Below are positions 48,702-61,326 of a stretch of DNA of 64,000 bases, one piece after another. The notes beneath the pieces are model-generated. The model was not told the origin of the DNA. It made no database searches and saw only the letters and a program-made list of their open reading frames with translations. The position numbers were made by a program, and so were the translations under genes. The stretch covers positions 62,001 to 126,000 of the forward strand of contig CEFQ01000001.1 in NCBI GenBank assembly GCA_900068845.1, in the 5' to 3' direction. This DNA comes from Enterobacter ludwigii (GTDB taxonomy: Bacteria; Pseudomonadota; Gammaproteobacteria; Enterobacterales; Enterobacteriaceae). Position 1 is the stretch's first letter, and each line of letters starts with the position of its first letter.

Positions 48702-51407
48702 TCAGGCCAGACGACCGTGACACTGTTTGTATTTTTTACCGGAACCACATGGGCAAAGATCGTTACGGCCCACTTTACGTTCTCCGCCTTGTGCGGCTAA
48801 CGCTTCAGCTGCTGCGGTGGCATCGTCAACGTGGCTCAACTGTTGCTGCTGCGCTAAACGTTCCGCTTCTTCACGGCGCTGCTGCTCCATCGCTTCAACT
48901 TCTTCTGGCATGCGCACCTGAACTTTGCTCAGGGTGCTGATCACTTCGTATTTCAGTGACTCCAGCATCGCCGCAAACATAGAGAAGGATTCGCGCTTGT
49001 ATTCCTGCTTCGGATCTTTCTGCGCATAACCGCGCAGGTGGATGCCCTGACGCAGATAATCCATCGCCGCCAGGTGCTCTTTCCACAGTGAATCCAGCGT
49101 TTGCAGCATCACGCCTTTCTCGAAGTTGCGCATCATCTCTTCGCCGACCACTTCTTCTTTAGCAGCATAGCTTTCCGCCGCGTGGGTCATGATGCGTTCG
49201 CGCAGCGTCTCTTCGTGCAGATCGGGCTCTTTATCCAACCACTCAGCAATGGGCAGATTCAGATCGAAGTCATTACGCAGACGCTCTTCCAGACCAGCAA
49301 CATCCCACATCTCTTCCAGCGACTGCGGTGGAATGTAGGTATCAATGGTGGTTTTGTAGACATCCTCACGAATGCTGTTGATGGTTTCAGACACATCAGA
49401 CACATCCAGCAGTTCGTTACGTTGGCTGTAAATGGCGCGACGCTGATCGTTGGCAACGTCATCGTATTCCAGCAGCTGTTTACGAATATCAAAGTTACGG
49501 CTTTCAACTTTACGTTGAGCGTTGGCAATTGCTTTGGTCACCCATGGATGCTCAATCGCTTCGCCTGGCTTCATGCCCAGTTTACGCATCATGTTAGATA
49601 CACGATCTGAAGCGAAGATACGCATCAATGCATCTTCCATCGACAGGTAGAAGCGTGAAGAACCGGCATCCCCCTGACGACCCGCACGACCACGCAGCTG
49701 GTTATCGATACGGCGAGATTCGTGACGCTCAGTACCAATGATATGCAGACCGCCCGCAGCCAGCACCGCATCGTGACGCAGCTTCCAGGCTTCTTTCATC
49801 GCCTGAATCTGTTCCTCGGTTGGCTCGTCCATCGCGGCAAGCTCAGCCTGCCAGCTACCGCCCAGCACGATATCGGTACCACGACCGGCCATGTTGGTTG
49901 CGATAGTGACCGCTGCAGGTTGACCCGCCTGAGCAACGATATCCGCTTCGCTGGCGTGGAACTTGGCATTCAGTACGCTGTGTTTAATGCCCACGCGCGT
50001 CAGTTCGTTAGAAACGACTTCCGATTTTTCAATCGAAATGGTACCCACCAACACCGGCTGCCCTTTTGCAGTGCAGGCACGGATGTCTTCGATAATAGCG
50101 TCGATCTTCTCTTTTTCGGTCATGTAGACCAGATCGGCCATATCTTTACGCACCATCGGACGGTTGGTTGGTACCACGATAGTGTCGAGCTTATAGATGG
50201 AGCTAAATTCAAATGCTTCGGTATCCGCGGTGCCGGTCATACCAGCCAATTTCTCGTAGATACGGAAGTAGTTCTGGAAGGTAATGGAAGCCAGCGTCTG
50301 GTTTTCATTCTGAATTTCCACGCCTTCTTTCGCTTCAATCGCCTGATGCAGGCCATCAGACCAGCGGCGACCTTGCATGGTACGGCCGGTGTGCTCATCA
50401 ACGATGACCACTTCGCCATCTTTTACGATGTAATCAACGTCGCGAGTGAAGAGCGCGTGAGCACGCAGCGCCGCAGTAACGTGGTGCATCAACATGATGT
50501 TAGTCGGTGAGTAGAGTGACTCGCCTTCTACCATAATGTTTTGGCTAACCAGCAGTTCTTCAACTTTTACCAGACCGCGCTCGCTCATGTGTGCCTGGCG
50601 CGCTTTTTCATCAACCCAGAAATCACCTTCACCCTGGAAAGTTTCAGAGTCTTCTTTTTCCTGACGCACCAGATGCGGAATGATTTTGTTAACTTTGGTA
50701 TACAGCTCAGAACTGTCTTCAGCTGGGCCAGAGATGATCAGTGGCGTACGGGCTTCATCGATCAGAATTGAGTCAACTTCATCAACCAACGCGTAGTGCA
50801 GTTTGCGCTGCACACGCTCTTCCGGGCTGAACGCCATGTTGTCGCGCAGGTAGTCGAAGCCGTATTCGTTATTGGTGCCGTAAGTAATATCAGCGGCATA
50901 GGCTGCACGCTTCGCCACAGCAGGCATATTTGGCAGGTTAATACCGATGGTCAGGCCCAGAAATTCGAACAATGCACGGTTGTTTTCGGCATCACGCTGC
51001 GCCAGATAGTCGTTGACGGTAACCACGTGCACACCTTTGCCGCTCAGCGCATTTAGATAGGCTGGCAAGGTCGCAGTTAGGGTTTTACCTTCACCGGTAC
51101 GCATCTCTGCGATGCAGCGCTCGTTCAACACCATGCCGCCAATCAGCTGTACATCAAAGTGACGCATACCGAATACGCGCTTACTCGCTTCGCGTACGGT
51201 GGCAAAGGCTTCTGGAATCAGGCTTTCAAGGCTTTCGCCTTTTTTCAGACGTTCACGAAACAGGTCGGTTTTCGCTTTCAGCTCGTCATCAGAGAGCTTC
51301 ACGAAATCTGGCTCCATCTTGTTAATGACGTCGACGATTTTGCGCATACGGCGCAGAGTACGATCATTGCTGCTGCCGAATACTTTAGTTAACATTTTGA
51401 TTAACAT
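48702..51407 (-). CDS. secA: preprotein translocase ATPase SecA
   Basis: SecA drives secretory proteins through SecYEG. The 901-residue protein matches E. coli SecA. It has Walker A MRTGEGKT (102-109), the DEAD-like [12 protein letters not shown], the preprotein crosslinking domain, motif [10 protein letters not shown], the [10 protein letters not shown] motif VI, the helical scaffold and the C-terminal zinc-binding tail [13 protein letters not shown]. The start [12 protein letters not shown] follows the secM stop by 76 bases. Its translation is expected to be raised when SecM stalls upstream. Confidence 0.98.
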   Translation of the reverse strand: MLIKMLTKVFGSSNDRTLRRMRKIVDVINKMEPDFVKLSDDELKAKTDLFRERLKKGESLESLIPEAFATVREASKRVFGMRHFDVQLIGGMVLNERCIAEMRTGEGKTLTATLPAYLNALSGKGVHVVTVNDYLAQRDAENNRALFEFLGLTIGINLPNMPAVAKRAAYAADITYGTNNEYGFDYLRDNMAFSPEERVQRKLHYALVDEVDSILIDEARTPLIISGPAEDSSELYTKVNKIIPHLVRQEKEDSETFQGEGDFWVDEKARQAHMSERGLVKVEELLVSQNIMVEGESLYSPTNIMLMHHVTAALRAHALFTRDVDYIVKDGEVVIVDEHTGRTMQGRRWSDGLHQAIEAKEGVEIQNENQTLASITFQNYFRIYEKLAGMTGTADTEAFEFSSIYKLDTIVVPTNRPMVRKDMADLVYMTEKEKIDAIIEDIRACTAKGQPVLVGTISIEKSEVVSNELTRVGIKHSVLNAKFHASEADIVAQAGQPAAVTIATNMAGRGTDIVLGGSWQAELAAMDEPTEEQIQAMKEAWKLRHDAVLAAGGLHIIGTERHESRRIDNQLRGRAGRQGDAGSSRFYLSMEDALMRIFASDRVSNMMRKLGMKPGEAIEHPWVTKAIANAQRKVESRNFDIRKQLLEYDDVANDQRRAIYSQRNELLDVSDVSETINSIREDVYKTTIDTYIPPQSLEEMWDVAGLEERLRNDFDLNLPIAEWLDKEPDLHEETLRERIMTHAAESYAAKEEVVGEEMMRNFEKGVMLQTLDSLWKEHLAAMDYLRQGIHLRGYAQKDPKQEYKRESFSMFAAMLESLKYEVISTLSKVQVRMPEEVEAMEQQRREEAERLAQQQQLSHVDDATAAAEALAAQGGERKVGRNDLCPCGSGKKYKQCHGRLA

Positions 51408-51483
51408 GATAAATTTTTCTCAATTCAGCCGTGATCTCACGGACTGCAAAATCTGATACAGGGTGTGGAAAAAACGTTAGCAG

Positions 51484-51984
51484 TTAAGCAGGGAAAGGCC
51501 CGGCGCGGATGCCATGAATAGCAGCCTGCCAATCAGCAGAGGAATGGATGTGCGGTTCGTTGTGACGCAGGCTTTGTTGCGGCTCAACTACAGTCAGTGC
51601 TTGCGCGGGAGAGGTCAGTAACGCCTGAAGCGAACCAATCAACGCCAACCTTTGTGCCGCTAGCGGCACAGCTTGGTCGGACTCCGCCTGAGCCGGCGGT
51701 GTCATGCTAAAGGAAAGGTGGCGGATAACCGTGCGGATCGCGTGCTGATGCCAATAATCAACGTTAAAATTCGGCCGACGAGCGCTTTCCTGCAAGCGAA
51801 TCAGGTGATCAAAATGGACAACATTGCCAACAAACAGGCTGCTGATCGGTGAATCGGTCGCCTTGGGCTCAGAGCTTTGCGCGCAAGCAGGCAAACCTAA
51901 GCTGGCCGCAACCATCCCCAACAGGAGATGTGGCCAGAAATAGCGTCTGCCTAATTGTCGCCAGCGTGAGAAAATCCCGATCAC
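51484..51984 (-). CDS. secM: secretion monitor SecM with diverged arrest peptide (GTG start)
   Basis: SecM is a secreted regulator whose C-terminal arrest peptide stalls the ribosome and opens the secA RBS until its own export pulls it free. The GTG at 51984 aligns with the E. coli start and is preceded by GGACGG; a longer in-frame extension is not conserved. A long signal peptide (YFWPHLLLGMVAASLGLPAC) is followed by the conserved NVDYWHQHAIRTVIRHLSF. The arrest end is W152-QAAIH-GIRAGP (158-163) plus FPA. GIRAGP and the W spacing are kept, but E. coli F150 is H147 and I156 is Q153. The protein has 166 residues. Confidence 0.93.
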   Translation of the reverse strand: MIGIFSRWRQLGRRYFWPHLLLGMVAASLGLPACAQSSEPKATDSPISSLFVGNVVHFDHLIRLQESARRPNFNVDYWHQHAIRTVIRHLSFSMTPPAQAESDQAVPLAAQRLALIGSLQALLTSPAQALTVVEPQQSLRHNEPHIHSSADWQAAIHGIRAGPFPA

Positions 51985-52197
51985 AATCCGTCCACAATGC
52001 TTTGAATAAAGTGATAAAGCGGGTGCAATAATCTGCGTTACCCAGCTTACATGAGCGCCAGATGATAGCACTTATGTGGGACTTCGACACCAGTGATTAA
52101 AGGGGCTTCGGCGGAATTCACGTTTTTTTGTACAGGGTTTCGCCAGTCACAACAGCGAAATGAGATCGGTTTTACAGGATTAAAAGCGAGGTAATAA

Positions 52198-52249
52198 AAA
52201 ACGGCAGGCTCAACTGACCGGAGAGGGTGTCAGCGAAACCTGCCGTTTT
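52198..52249 (-). terminator. lpxC terminator
   Basis: AAAACGGCAGG (52198-52208) and CCTGCCGTTTT (52239-52249) are perfect arms around a 30-base loop that itself contains CTGAC/GTCAG. On the minus strand T-runs follow. It lies nine bases past the lpxC stop and separates lpxC from secM. Confidence 0.75.
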
Positions 52250-52258
52250 ATTTCTGAC

Positions 52259-53176
52259 TTACGCCAGAACTAAATTTGGTGCTTTAAATGCCAGTGGCAG
52301 TTCAGCTTCATCTTCGAAGGTTGCCCATTCCCAGGCTTCCTGCTTAGCCAGAACCGCTTGCAGCAACTTATTGTTCAACGCATGGCCCGATTTAAAGGCG
52401 GTAAAAGCGCCAATAACGTTATGGCCGCACATGAATAAGTCACCGATCGCATCGAGCATTTTATGACGAACAAATTCGTCTTCAAAGCGCAGACCGTCTT
52501 CGTTTAATACGCGGAAATCATCGAGGCCAATCGCACAATCTAAACTACCGCCCAGGCACAGGCCTTTAGACTGCAGATATTCGATTTCACGCATAAAGCC
52601 AAAAGTGCGCGCACGGCTGATTTGGCGAACAAAGTTCTCAGCCGAGAAGTTGAGCTGGTAACGCTGCGAGCTTGAGTCAATCGCAGGGTGTTTGAAGTCG
52701 ATAGTAAAGTCGAGTGAAAAACCGTTGTACGGCTTAATCTCGGCCCACTTATCGCCATCTTCCACACGCACCGTTTGTTTAACACGCACGAATTTCTTCG
52801 CGCTGTTCAACTCTTCGATGCCTGCATCCATCAGCAGATAGACAAAAGGCGCGGCACTGCCATCCATAATCGGGATTTCCGGTGCATCAACTTCAACGAT
52901 AATGTTATCGATGCCCAAGCCCGCCAGTGCAGCGTTCAGGTGTTCAACTGTTGAAATACGCACGCCTTCATCATTCACCAGGCAAGTACTTAGCATGGTG
53001 TCGCGCACATATTTTGCATCAGCCGGGAAATCTACCGGTGGATTCAAGTCAGTGCGACGATAGATGACCCCGGTGTTAGCCGACGCAGGGCGTAACGTCA
53101 GTGTGACTTTCTTGCCGGTATGTAAACCGACACCAGTCGCCTGAACAATACGTTTTAATGTCCTTTGTTTGATCAT
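52259..53176 (-). CDS. lpxC: UDP-3-O-acyl-N-acetylglucosamine deacetylase
   Basis: LpxC is the zinc deacetylase that commits UDP-GlcNAc derivatives to lipid A. The 305-residue protein equals the E. coli length. Zinc ligands H79 (STVEHLNA), H238 and D242 ([11 protein letters not shown]) and catalytic H265 (FKSGHALNN) are present, and the C-terminal tail ends LVLA. The hydrophobic C-terminal residues fit the degradation signal used by FtsH to control LpxC levels. ATG 53176 is preferred to the one five codons upstream. Confidence 0.97.
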   Translation of the reverse strand: MIKQRTLKRIVQATGVGLHTGKKVTLTLRPASANTGVIYRRTDLNPPVDFPADAKYVRDTMLSTCLVNDEGVRISTVEHLNAALAGLGIDNIIVEVDAPEIPIMDGSAAPFVYLLMDAGIEELNSAKKFVRVKQTVRVEDGDKWAEIKPYNGFSLDFTIDFKHPAIDSSSQRYQLNFSAENFVRQISRARTFGFMREIEYLQSKGLCLGGSLDCAIGLDDFRVLNEDGLRFEDEFVRHKMLDAIGDLFMCGHNVIGAFTAFKSGHALNNKLLQAVLAKQEAWEWATFEDEAELPLAFKAPNLVLA

Positions 53177-53277
53177 CGCTTTATCTCGCAATATTACCCT
53201 TCCGACCGCCAGTATAAATTACCAGCGGGGGAATACTTTAGCACAAAGAGCGGAGAATCCCAATTCTCAGGATATTC

Positions 53278-54432
53278 TTAGTCTGCCTGCTTACGCAAGA
53301 AGGCTGGAATATCAAGGTAATCGGGTTCTTTGCTGGATGCTGCTGGCTGATCATTTACCACTTTCGCAGCCGGTTTTTGCTCTTGCGGCAGCGGCGCCAT
53401 GCCGTGCTGCTGATAGCGATGATCCATTACAGGCTGCGTGGCCGGTTTGTTAGTCACCAAGGTGATTTCCGGGCGCTTATCCATGCCGATGCCAGTCGCA
53501 ACCACGGTTACACGCAGTTCGTCGTTCATCTCTGGATCCAGAGAAGTACCGATAACTACGGTTGCGTTATCAGACGCGAAGGCGCGGATGGTGTTACCCA
53601 CGGTTTCGAATTCATCAAGACGCAGGTCGAAGCCCGCAGTGATGTTGACCAGCACGCCGCGTGCGCCAGACAGATCGATATCTTCCAGCAGTGGGCTGGA
53701 AATCGCCATTTCTGCCGCTTCTTCTGCACGATCTTCACCGCATGCCACGCCTGAACCCATCATGGCGTAACCCATTTCTGACATCACGGTACGCACGTCC
53801 GCGAAGTCGACGTTCATCAGGCCAGGACGAGTAATCAGTTCAGCGATACCCTGCACAGCACCTTTCAATACGTCGTTGGCTGCGCCAAATGCATCGAGGA
53901 GAGAAATGCCGCGACCCAGAACTTTCAGTAGCTTGTCGTTTGGAATAGTGATCAGTGAATCGACATGCTTAGAGAGCTCAGCGATACCCTGCTCAGCAAA
54001 AGCCATACGCTTTTTGCCTTCAAAGTTGAATGGCTTCGTCACCACCGCAACGGTCAGGATACCCAAATCTTTCGCCACTTCCGCCACAACTGGCGCCGCA
54101 CCGGTACCGGTACCGCCGCCCATGCCGGCTGCGATGAATACCATATCTGCACCATCCAGCGCAGCACGCAGTGCTTCGCGATCCTCTTCCGCAGAGTTAC
54201 GACCCACTTCTGGGTTCGCACCTGCACCGAGACCTTTAGTAATATTGGTCCCGATCTGGATCGTCTGGCCGACCGCTGTCTTACGCAACGCTTGTGCGTC
54301 GGTGTTCACAGCGAAGAATTCCACACCTTCGATACGCTCGCGTACCATGTGCTCTACGGCGTTGCCACCGCCACCGCCGACGCCGATGACTTTAATCACC
54401 GCGTCATTGGTTAATTCCATAGGTTCAAACAT
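53278..54432 (-). CDS. ftsZ: cell division GTPase FtsZ
   Basis: FtsZ is the tubulin-like protein of the cytokinetic ring. The 384-residue protein has the tubulin signature GGGTGTG (about 104-110), the T7 catalytic loop [11 protein letters not shown] and the conserved C-terminal tail [16 protein letters not shown] that binds FtsA, ZipA and ZapD. The variable linker is short and Gln/Pro-rich. It follows ftsA after 71 bases and lpxC follows it after 101 bases, as in E. coli. Confidence 0.98.
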   Translation of the reverse strand: MFEPMELTNDAVIKVIGVGGGGGNAVEHMVRERIEGVEFFAVNTDAQALRKTAVGQTIQIGTNITKGLGAGANPEVGRNSAEEDREALRAALDGADMVFIAAGMGGGTGTGAAPVVAEVAKDLGILTVAVVTKPFNFEGKKRMAFAEQGIAELSKHVDSLITIPNDKLLKVLGRGISLLDAFGAANDVLKGAVQGIAELITRPGLMNVDFADVRTVMSEMGYAMMGSGVACGEDRAEEAAEMAISSPLLEDIDLSGARGVLVNITAGFDLRLDEFETVGNTIRAFASDNATVVIGTSLDPEMNDELRVTVVATGIGMDKRPEITLVTNKPATQPVMDHRYQQHGMAPLPQEQKPAAKVVNDQPAASSKEPDYLDIPAFLRKQAD

Positions 54433-54503
54433 GATTTCTCTCCGTTATGTGCCTGTCGCCTGGAGATCATAAAAATTGCCAGCATGATCTCCTTTTTCAA
54501 AAA

Positions 54504-55760
54504 TTAAAATTCTTTCTTCAGCCAGCTGTTGATTCGCTTAAACCAGTTGCCCACTGAAGCACGTTTTTCCGTTTCTGCATCACCGTTCATGTGTGACTCT
54601 TTGCCGTAATGCAGCAGGCCTACTGCCGTAGAGTAATACGGCTCCTGCGCATAATCCGTCAGGCCGGTGATGTTAAGCGGCTGTCCAATGCGCACTTGCG
54701 TGTGAAACACGCGCTGTGCGCAGGCTGCCAAACCTTCTATCTGCGCCGCACCACCGGTCAGCACGATACCGGCCGCCAGATGATGTTTTACGCCTTGCTG
54801 GCGCAGCTGCTCCTGTAGTTGCAGAATCTCGTCATTAACCAGATTCAACAGTTCGGTGTAACGCGGCTCGATCACTTCAGCCAGCGTTTGACGCTGCAGG
54901 CTACGCGGTGGGCGCCCACCAACGCTCGGCACTTCGACATTTTCGTCTTTGCCAACAATCGAGCCTAATGCACAACCATGACGCACTTTAATCGCTTCTG
55001 CGTCTGTCGGCGGTGTTCCAAAAGCGTAAGCGATATCGCTGGTTACCACGTTACCTGCATACGGGATCACTTTGGTATGACGCAGTGCACCGCCAGTATA
55101 GACAGCGATATCCATTGTACCGCCACCGATATCAACAACACAGACTCCCAGCTCACGTTCATCTTCAGTCAACACTGAGAAACTGGAGGCCAGTCCGGCA
55201 AAAATCAGTTGGTCAACTTTCAGGCCGCAACGTTCAACGGCTTTGACAATATTTTTTGCCATATCGTTGTGACAGGTGATCAAATGTACTTTCGCCTGCA
55301 TACGCACGCCGGAAAGTCCCACTGGATTCTTGATGCCTTCCTGATAATCGATGGCATATTCCTGCGGAATAACATGCAGGATGCGATGCTCATCACGAAC
55401 GCGAACGGATTTGGCCGTATGCACCACGTTCTCTACATCATCCTGAGTCACTTCCTCTTCCGAAATCGGAACCATCCCGATTTCGTTCTGGCAACTGATA
55501 TGTTTGCCCGATAAAGCAAGGTAGACCGATGAAATCTGGCAATCTGCCATCAATTCAGCCTGATCGATGGCACGTTGTACGCATTTCACCACCGATTCAA
55601 GATCGTTTACACCGCCTTTATCCATACCGCGAGACGGGCAACTGCCCACCCCAATAATATTAACCATACCATCGGGCAGAATTTCCCCAACCAGGGCGGA
55701 CACCTTCGCGGTGCCAATTTCGAGTCCTACTACCAGTTTTCTGTCCGTTGCCTTGATCAT
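54504..55760 (-). CDS. ftsA: cell division protein FtsA
   Basis: FtsA is an actin-like protein that tethers FtsZ to the membrane. The 418-residue protein has the phosphate and adenosine motifs of the actin fold ([31 protein letters not shown]) and the 1C domain near residues 84-160. Its C-terminal amphipathic helix [13 protein letters not shown] is the membrane-targeting sequence. Its start overlaps the ftsQ stop by four bases, giving translational coupling. Confidence 0.97.
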   Translation of the reverse strand: MIKATDRKLVVGLEIGTAKVSALVGEILPDGMVNIIGVGSCPSRGMDKGGVNDLESVVKCVQRAIDQAELMADCQISSVYLALSGKHISCQNEIGMVPISEEEVTQDDVENVVHTAKSVRVRDEHRILHVIPQEYAIDYQEGIKNPVGLSGVRMQAKVHLITCHNDMAKNIVKAVERCGLKVDQLIFAGLASSFSVLTEDERELGVCVVDIGGGTMDIAVYTGGALRHTKVIPYAGNVVTSDIAYAFGTPPTDAEAIKVRHGCALGSIVGKDENVEVPSVGGRPPRSLQRQTLAEVIEPRYTELLNLVNDEILQLQEQLRQQGVKHHLAAGIVLTGGAAQIEGLAACAQRVFHTQVRIGQPLNITGLTDYAQEPYYSTAVGLLHYGKESHMNGDAETEKRASVGNWFKRINSWLKKEF

Positions 55761-56596
55761 TGTGGTTTAGCCTGTGCCTGGTTCTGTTGCTGATTACTGT
55801 CCTGTGGCTCAATCGGTGCAGCGGCCCAACCTACTGCGGCGCCGGAGTCATAGCGCAAATCAACGTATGTGATGCGCTGATTCTGACTCAGGCCCTGCTG
55901 CTGCAAATCCGGATAAAGCTCAATAAAACGGTTCAGACGCTTCATGGTATCGCTACGACCTAATTCAATGCGCACATCGTCACTGGTCACTAATTGCCAC
56001 GAGCGCCGCGCCGTCATCGACGCGACCTTCAGGGTAAACTTGTTAGCCTTCAATACATCACTCATGGTGTGATAGCCGGCTAACACCTCGTTTTCACTGC
56101 CTTCCGGACCGTACAACATCGGCAAGGTTTCTTTGCCAACGTGACTGGCCGGGACGCTGAAGGAGACACCATCGGCGTCCACCATATGTGAGTCGTTCCA
56201 ACGTGCAACCGGAACATACTCCACCAGATTTATCTTCAGCTCATCAGGCCACTGCTTCCGCACACTGACCTGCTTAATCCAGGGTAAACGTTCAATCTGC
56301 TGCTGGATGATATCCACGTTCTGCGACATGAACGTTCCCGGCGCGCCAAGGGATAAAATGGCCTGGCGAATATCATCATGCGTGGTGTAGTGGGTTTGAC
56401 CCGTCACCACCAGCTTCGATAGCGGCAAGCGTGATGCGTCATTCATCCACTTCAGCACCATAAGGCCGCCCGCCACCATAATGCCCAACACAATCAGCAG
56501 GAACACCATGCCAAACAGTCGCGCACCGTTGCTTCGCCCGGAGCCTGTACGCTCCTGAGGTTCGCGATTGCGTACTCGTATCGCTGCCTGAGACAT
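55757..56596 (-). CDS. ftsQ: cell division protein FtsQ
   Basis: FtsQ is a bitopic divisome protein that binds FtsB and FtsL. The 279-residue protein has a basic cytoplasmic N-terminus, one membrane helix (about 28-47, [20 protein letters not shown]), a periplasmic POTRA domain beginning with [17 protein letters not shown] and the beta domain. The C-terminal tail is Gln/Pro-rich. It starts one base after the ddlB stop. Confidence 0.96.
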   Translation of the reverse strand: MSQAAIRVRNREPQERTGSGRSNGARLFGMVFLLIVLGIMVAGGLMVLKWMNDASRLPLSKLVVTGQTHYTTHDDIRQAILSLGAPGTFMSQNVDIIQQQIERLPWIKQVSVRKQWPDELKINLVEYVPVARWNDSHMVDADGVSFSVPASHVGKETLPMLYGPEGSENEVLAGYHTMSDVLKANKFTLKVASMTARRSWQLVTSDDVRIELGRSDTMKRLNRFIELYPDLQQQGLSQNQRITYVDLRYDSGAAVGWAAAPIEPQDSNQQQNQAQAKPQ

Positions 56597-56597
56597 A

Positions 56598-57518
56598 TCA
56601 GTCAGCCAGCTCCAGAATACGCGCCACCAACTGCGGGAAGCTGTATCCCGCCTGCTTAGCGGCCATCGGCACTAAACTGTGGCTGGTCATGCCTGGCGAG
56701 GTATTCACTTCCAGCAGTTGGAAATTACCCTCACTGTCAGCCATCACATCAACGCGACCCCAGCCGCTGCAACCCAATGCACACCAGGCTGCCCACACCA
56801 ACGTCTGCAATTCAGCTTCCTGCTCAGCGCTTAAACCGCTCGGACAGAAGTATTCAGTATCGTCAGAAATGTATTTAGCTTCATAGTCATAGAACTCGCT
56901 GGCAGTTTTAATTCTGATCGAAGGCAGAATTTGCTTACCCACGATGCCAACGGTGTATTCTGCGCCGCTCAAAAAAGCCTCGATTAGCACGTCATTATCG
57001 TGGCGGAATGCCTCATCCAGCGCGGCGGGCAACGCTTCCGCACTGTTTACGCGGCTGATGCCAACGCTGGAGCCTTCACAGCTTGGCTTTACAAACAGCG
57101 GCAAACCCAGCGCTTCAATGGCGGCGTTGGTATCTGCATCTAAACCTTGTTCGTGCTGCTGACGCGTCAACCAGACGAATTTGCCTGATGGCAATCCCCT
57201 GCCCTGCCACAGCAATTTGCTACGCAGTTTATCCATGGTGATAGCCGAAGCCATTACACCGCTGCCGGTATACGGCAGTTGCAGAAAATCCAGCACCGCT
57301 TGTAGCGTGCCGTCTTCACCACCACGACCATGCAAAGCAATAAACGCTTTAGCGAAACCCTGCTGTTTCAGATTCAGTACCGACACATCACGCGTATCAA
57401 CAGCGTGAGCATCAATGCCCATTTCTCGCAGTCCGGCTAACACCGCCGCACCTGACATCAGCGACACTTCGCGCTCTGCCGAGGTGCCGCCCATCAATAC
57501 GGCTACCTTCTCAGTCAT
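56598..57518 (-). CDS. ddlB: D-alanine--D-alanine ligase B
   Basis: DdlB joins two D-alanines with ATP for the MurNAc-pentapeptide stem. The 306-residue ATP-grasp enzyme shows [14 protein letters not shown] at the N-terminus, [11 protein letters not shown] (D-Ala site) and [16 protein letters not shown] (magnesium and omega loop) at the C-terminus. It overlaps murC by eight bases in the conserved murC-ddlB-ftsQ order. Confidence 0.97.
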   Translation of the reverse strand: MTEKVAVLMGGTSAEREVSLMSGAAVLAGLREMGIDAHAVDTRDVSVLNLKQQGFAKAFIALHGRGGEDGTLQAVLDFLQLPYTGSGVMASAITMDKLRSKLLWQGRGLPSGKFVWLTRQQHEQGLDADTNAAIEALGLPLFVKPSCEGSSVGISRVNSAEALPAALDEAFRHDNDVLIEAFLSGAEYTVGIVGKQILPSIRIKTASEFYDYEAKYISDDTEYFCPSGLSAEQEAELQTLVWAAWCALGCSGWGRVDVMADSEGNFQLLEVNTSPGMTSHSLVPMAAKQAGYSFPQLVARILELAD

Positions 57519-58986
57519 GACGCGCCTCCGCCTTTACCGCAGGCTGCAATTCGCTTTCGGCCAGCTTACGGGCAATCTTGCCTATGTTACCGGCACCCTG
57601 AACGATCACCAGATCGTCGCCCGAAAGTAATGGCGCCAGGGCGTCTGGCAACGCGTCATGCTCAGAGACCAGAATCGGATCAACCTTGCCGCGATTACGA
57701 ATCGCTCGGCACAGTGAGCGGCTGTCGGCGCCTGGAATTGCGCTCTCACCCGCCGGGTAGACATCCAGCATCAGCAGCACATCCACCTGTGAAAGCACAT
57801 TGGCAAAATCATCAAACAGGTCACGCGTACGCGTGTAGCGATGCGGCTGGAACACCATCACCAGCTTCTTCTCTGGCCAGCCTGCACGAGCGGCTTTGAT
57901 GGTGACATCCACTTCGGTGGGATGATGGCCGTAATCATCGACCAGCATTGCGCTGCCCGGGTTGCCATTGACGGCAGCGGTATCAAACTCGCCCAGTACG
58001 TCAAAGCGGCGTCCGGTGCCCTGGAAGCTCTCCAGCGCGGCCAGAATCGCGTTATCGTCAATGCCTTCTTCGCTGGCTACAGCGACCGCCGCTGCCGCGT
58101 TCAAGGCGTTATGACGGCCAGGCGCATTCAGCGTCACTTTCAGCTCCGGCTTATCGTGGCGGAGGATAGTGAAATGTCCTCGCGCGCCGCGCTGCTCATA
58201 ATTCTCAATGCGCACATCAGCGTCATCGCTAAAGCCGTAGGTTGTCACCTGGCGGCCTACGCGCGGAATCAGATCGCGAATCACCGCATCATCCACGCAC
58301 ATCACTGCACGTCCATAGAATGGCAGGTTGTGCAGGAAGTTAATGAAGGTCTGCTTCAGGTTCTCAAAATCGCCCTGATAGGTGTCCATGTGATCCGCTT
58401 CAATGTTGGTGACAATCGCCACCATTGGTTGCAGATGCAGGAAGGACGCATCACTTTCATCTGCTTCGGCGATCAAATAACGGCTGCTGCCCAGACGCGC
58501 ATGCGTGCCGGCTGCTTTAACTAATCCACCGTTAACGAACGTCGGATCCAAGCCACCTTCCGCATAAATACTGGTCACCATTGCGGTAGTGGTGGTTTTA
58601 CCGTGCGTGCCAGCCACGGCAATGCCATGACGGAAGCGCATCAGTTCGGCCAACATCTCAGCGCGGCGAATTACGGGAATGCGCTGCTCGCGCGCGGCCA
58701 CCAGTTCAGGGTTATCCTGCGACACGGCAGTCGACACCACGACAACGCTGGCATCGGTGACGTTTTCCGGGCGGTGATTGAAATAAATCGTCGCGCCCAG
58801 CGCAGCCAGATGCTGTGTTACCGCGTTCGGCGCCAGATCAGAACCGCTGATGTGATAGCCTTCATTCGCCAACACTTCGGCAATACCGCCCATGCCAGCA
58901 CCACCGATGCCGACAAAGTGAATGTGCCGGACGCGACGCATCTCGGGCACAATAGAACGCAGTTTTGCCAATTGTTGTGTATTCAT
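57511..58986 (-). CDS. murC: UDP-N-acetylmuramate--L-alanine ligase
   Basis: MurC adds L-alanine to UDP-MurNAc. The 491-residue protein equals E. coli MurC. It has the [17 protein letters not shown]-binding start, ATP-binding [11 protein letters not shown], and the central H-N-NA motif [12 protein letters not shown]. The ATG at 58986 gives [11 protein letters not shown]; an in-frame ATG three codons earlier is less likely. The murG stop lies 70 bases upstream. Confidence 0.97.
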   Translation of the reverse strand: MNTQQLAKLRSIVPEMRRVRHIHFVGIGGAGMGGIAEVLANEGYHISGSDLAPNAVTQHLAALGATIYFNHRPENVTDASVVVVSTAVSQDNPELVAAREQRIPVIRRAEMLAELMRFRHGIAVAGTHGKTTTTAMVTSIYAEGGLDPTFVNGGLVKAAGTHARLGSSRYLIAEADESDASFLHLQPMVAIVTNIEADHMDTYQGDFENLKQTFINFLHNLPFYGRAVMCVDDAVIRDLIPRVGRQVTTYGFSDDADVRIENYEQRGARGHFTILRHDKPELKVTLNAPGRHNALNAAAAVAVASEEGIDDNAILAALESFQGTGRRFDVLGEFDTAAVNGNPGSAMLVDDYGHHPTEVDVTIKAARAGWPEKKLVMVFQPHRYTRTRDLFDDFANVLSQVDVLLMLDVYPAGESAIPGADSRSLCRAIRNRGKVDPILVSEHDALPDALAPLLSGDDLVIVQGAGNIGKIARKLAESELQPAVKAEARHD

Positions 58987-59056
58987 CTGTTTCAATTACC
59001 TGTTTTTCCCGTTTGTACCTGCTGAAGGTACGGGCCAAATCATCTGGCCGATTAAT

Positions 59057-60115
59057 TTACTTCGCGACACGTGCCACTTCATTTGCAACCCGCTCGGTTG
59101 CATCGGGAATCGCGACCTGACGGGCTTTTTCTGCCATCGCCAGTAATGTTTTGCGATCCCAGTGACGCAGCGTGTCCGCTACCACAGCCGCCGTAAATTG
59201 CGGCTGCTCGAAAATTTTGGCTGCGCCCGCTTTTTCCAGCGGCAACGCATTCCAGTACTGCTGACGATCTTTATGCTGAAACGGCACGAAAATCGCCGGT
59301 AAACCAGCGGCAGCCACTTCGCTCACCGTTAATGCACCTGAACGGCACACCACCACATCAGCCCATGCATAGGCTTCGGCCATGTCATCGATAAATTCGG
59401 TGACCTTATGTTGTGGCTGGCCCGCTGTGCGATAAGCCTGCTGCACGATTTCCAGCCCACCTTTACCGGTTTGATGCCAAACCGTAATGGCTTCGCCCAA
59501 CTCTGCGGCCACTTGCGGCACGGTCTGGTTGAGGATGCGCGCGCCCTGGCTGCCACCGACGACCAACACACGAATCGGGCCGAAACGTCCGTTCAGTCGC
59601 TCTGCCGGTAACGGCAACGCTAACACATCGTTACGCACCGGATTTCCCACCACTTCAGCGGTGGGAAACGCGCCTGGAAATGCCTGCATGACTTTGGTGG
59701 CGATTTTCGCCAGCCATTTGTTGGTCAGCCCGGCAATACCGTTCTGCTCATGCAGCACCACCGGAATACCGCAGCTCCATGCCGCTAAGCCGCCGGGACC
59801 TGAAACGTAGCCGCCCATGCCCAGCACCACATCCGGCTGCCAACGCTTCATGATGCGGCGCGCCTGGCGCCATGCATTGAAAATGCGTACCGGTGCCAGC
59901 AACTGCGCTTTCACGCCTTTACCGCGCAACCCGCTGATGCGGATAAAATCAATTTCGATGCCGTGTTTTGGCACCAAATCTGCTTCCATACGGTCAGCGG
60001 TTCCCAGCCAGCGGACCTGCCAGCCTTGTTCCATCAGGTGATGGGCTACGGCCAGACCGGGGAACACGTGTCCGCCAGTACCGCCTGCCATGACCATCAA
60101 CCGTTTGCCACTCAT
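59057..60115 (-). CDS. murG: UDP-GlcNAc:undecaprenyl-PP-MurNAc-pentapeptide GlcNAc transferase (lipid II synthase)
   Basis: MurG transfers GlcNAc to lipid I on the inner face of the inner membrane, giving lipid II. The 352-residue GT-B enzyme has the glycine-rich [12 protein letters not shown] at the N-terminus and the donor-site [10 protein letters not shown] and [15 protein letters not shown] motifs in the C-terminal domain. Its start overlaps the ftsW stop by four bases. Confidence 0.97.
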   Translation of the reverse strand: MSGKRLMVMAGGTGGHVFPGLAVAHHLMEQGWQVRWLGTADRMEADLVPKHGIEIDFIRISGLRGKGVKAQLLAPVRIFNAWRQARRIMKRWQPDVVLGMGGYVSGPGGLAAWSCGIPVVLHEQNGIAGLTNKWLAKIATKVMQAFPGAFPTAEVVGNPVRNDVLALPLPAERLNGRFGPIRVLVVGGSQGARILNQTVPQVAAELGEAITVWHQTGKGGLEIVQQAYRTAGQPQHKVTEFIDDMAEAYAWADVVVCRSGALTVSEVAAAGLPAIFVPFQHKDRQQYWNALPLEKAGAAKIFEQPQFTAAVVADTLRHWDRKTLLAMAEKARQVAIPDATERVANEVARVAK

Positions 60116-61326
60116 CGAACACCTCGGGTAAACGCCTGCGCTTTCGCCAGACGCGTTTCATAATCTATGCGCAATAAAAACACGATGGCAGTCGACATAA
60201 TGATCAAGCTCGAACCACCGTAACTGATCAGCGGCAGTGTCAGACCTTTGGTCGGCAGCATACCTGCGGCTGCACCGACATTGACCAGCGCCTGAAAGCT
60301 AAACCACACGCCAATTGAGCAAGCGAGGAAGCCTGAGAAGCGCTGATCAATTTCCAGAGCACGGCGCCCAATCGACATCGCGCGAAAAGCGACGAAGAAT
60401 ACCATCAACAGCGCTAAAACCACACCGACATAACCCAACTCTTCACCGATGATGGAGAAGATAAAGTCGGTATGTGCTTCTGGCAGATATTCCAGTTTTT
60501 GTACCGAGTTGCCTAAGCCCTGTCCCCAGAACTCACCGCGACCAAATGCCATCAGGGATTGCGTGAGCTGGTAGCCGCTACCAAAGGGATCTTCCCACGG
60601 GTTCCAGAAGGAGGTCACGCGGCGCATACGATAAGGTTCGGCGATGATCAGCAGCACCACAGCGAAAATACCGGAACCGATAATGGCCAGGAACTGCCAC
60701 ATTTTCGCACCCGCGAGGAACAACATCGCCAGTGTGGTAACAAACAACACCACCACGGTGCCGAGGTCCGGCTGCGCCAGCAATAGAACTGCCAGCACCA
60801 CCATCACACCCATCGGCTTACAGAAGCCCCAGAAGTTATTACGCACCTCTTCTACCTTGCGTACCAGATAGCTGGCGAGATAGCAGAACAGCGTTAACTT
60901 CGAGAGCTCAGCCGGCTGAATACGCAGTGGGCCAAGCGCGATCCAGCGCGATGCGCCGTTGACTGAGCTACCGACGACCAAAACGATCAGCAGCATCACG
61001 ACCGAAACCATTAACATCACATTGCTGTAGCGCTGCCAGAAATCCATCGGGATACGCAATGTCACCAGCGCCATGCCGAACGCCAGCGCGATATAAAACG
61101 CATCACGCTTGGCAAAGTAGAACGGATCTTCATTCAGACGTTGACCGACTGGCATCGACGCCGATGTCACCATTACAAAGCCTACCAGCGCCAGCCCAAA
61201 GGTCAGCCACAGCAGCGTGCGGTCATACAGCACCACCGGCGCATCATCATTCTCGCGTGCGCCCATCACCCAATCGCGCAGGCGCAGTGACAGATAGTTG
61301 GCGATACCGGCTCCAGGAATGCGCAT
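60112..61326 (-). CDS. ftsW: septal peptidoglycan glycosyltransferase FtsW
   Basis: FtsW is a SEDS-family polymerase that works with FtsI at the septum. The 404-residue protein has about ten membrane helices, the loop-7 catalytic region ([19 protein letters not shown]) and the SEDS signature near the C-terminus ([16 protein letters not shown]). It is about ten residues shorter than E. coli FtsW at the N-terminus. Its first base overlaps the murD stop. Confidence 0.96.
   Translation of the reverse strand: MRIPGAGIANYLSLRLRDWVMGARENDDAPVVLYDRTLLWLTFGLALVGFVMVTSASMPVGQRLNEDPFYFAKRDAFYIALAFGMALVTLRIPMDFWQRYSNVMLMVSVVMLLIVLVVGSSVNGASRWIALGPLRIQPAELSKLTLFCYLASYLVRKVEEVRNNFWGFCKPMGVMVVLAVLLLAQPDLGTVVVLFVTTLAMLFLAGAKMWQFLAIIGSGIFAVVLLIIAEPYRMRRVTSFWNPWEDPFGSGYQLTQSLMAFGRGEFWGQGLGNSVQKLEYLPEAHTDFIFSIIGEELGYVGVVLALLMVFFVAFRAMSIGRRALEIDQRFSGFLACSIGVWFSFQALVNVGAAAGMLPTKGLTLPLISYGGSSLIIMSTAIVFLLRIDYETRLAKAQAFTRGVR

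Noticed and set aside
49722..50510. A 262-codon frame antisense to secA
   Set aside because: Shadow frame of a strongly conserved gene with unnatural His/Phe-rich composition.
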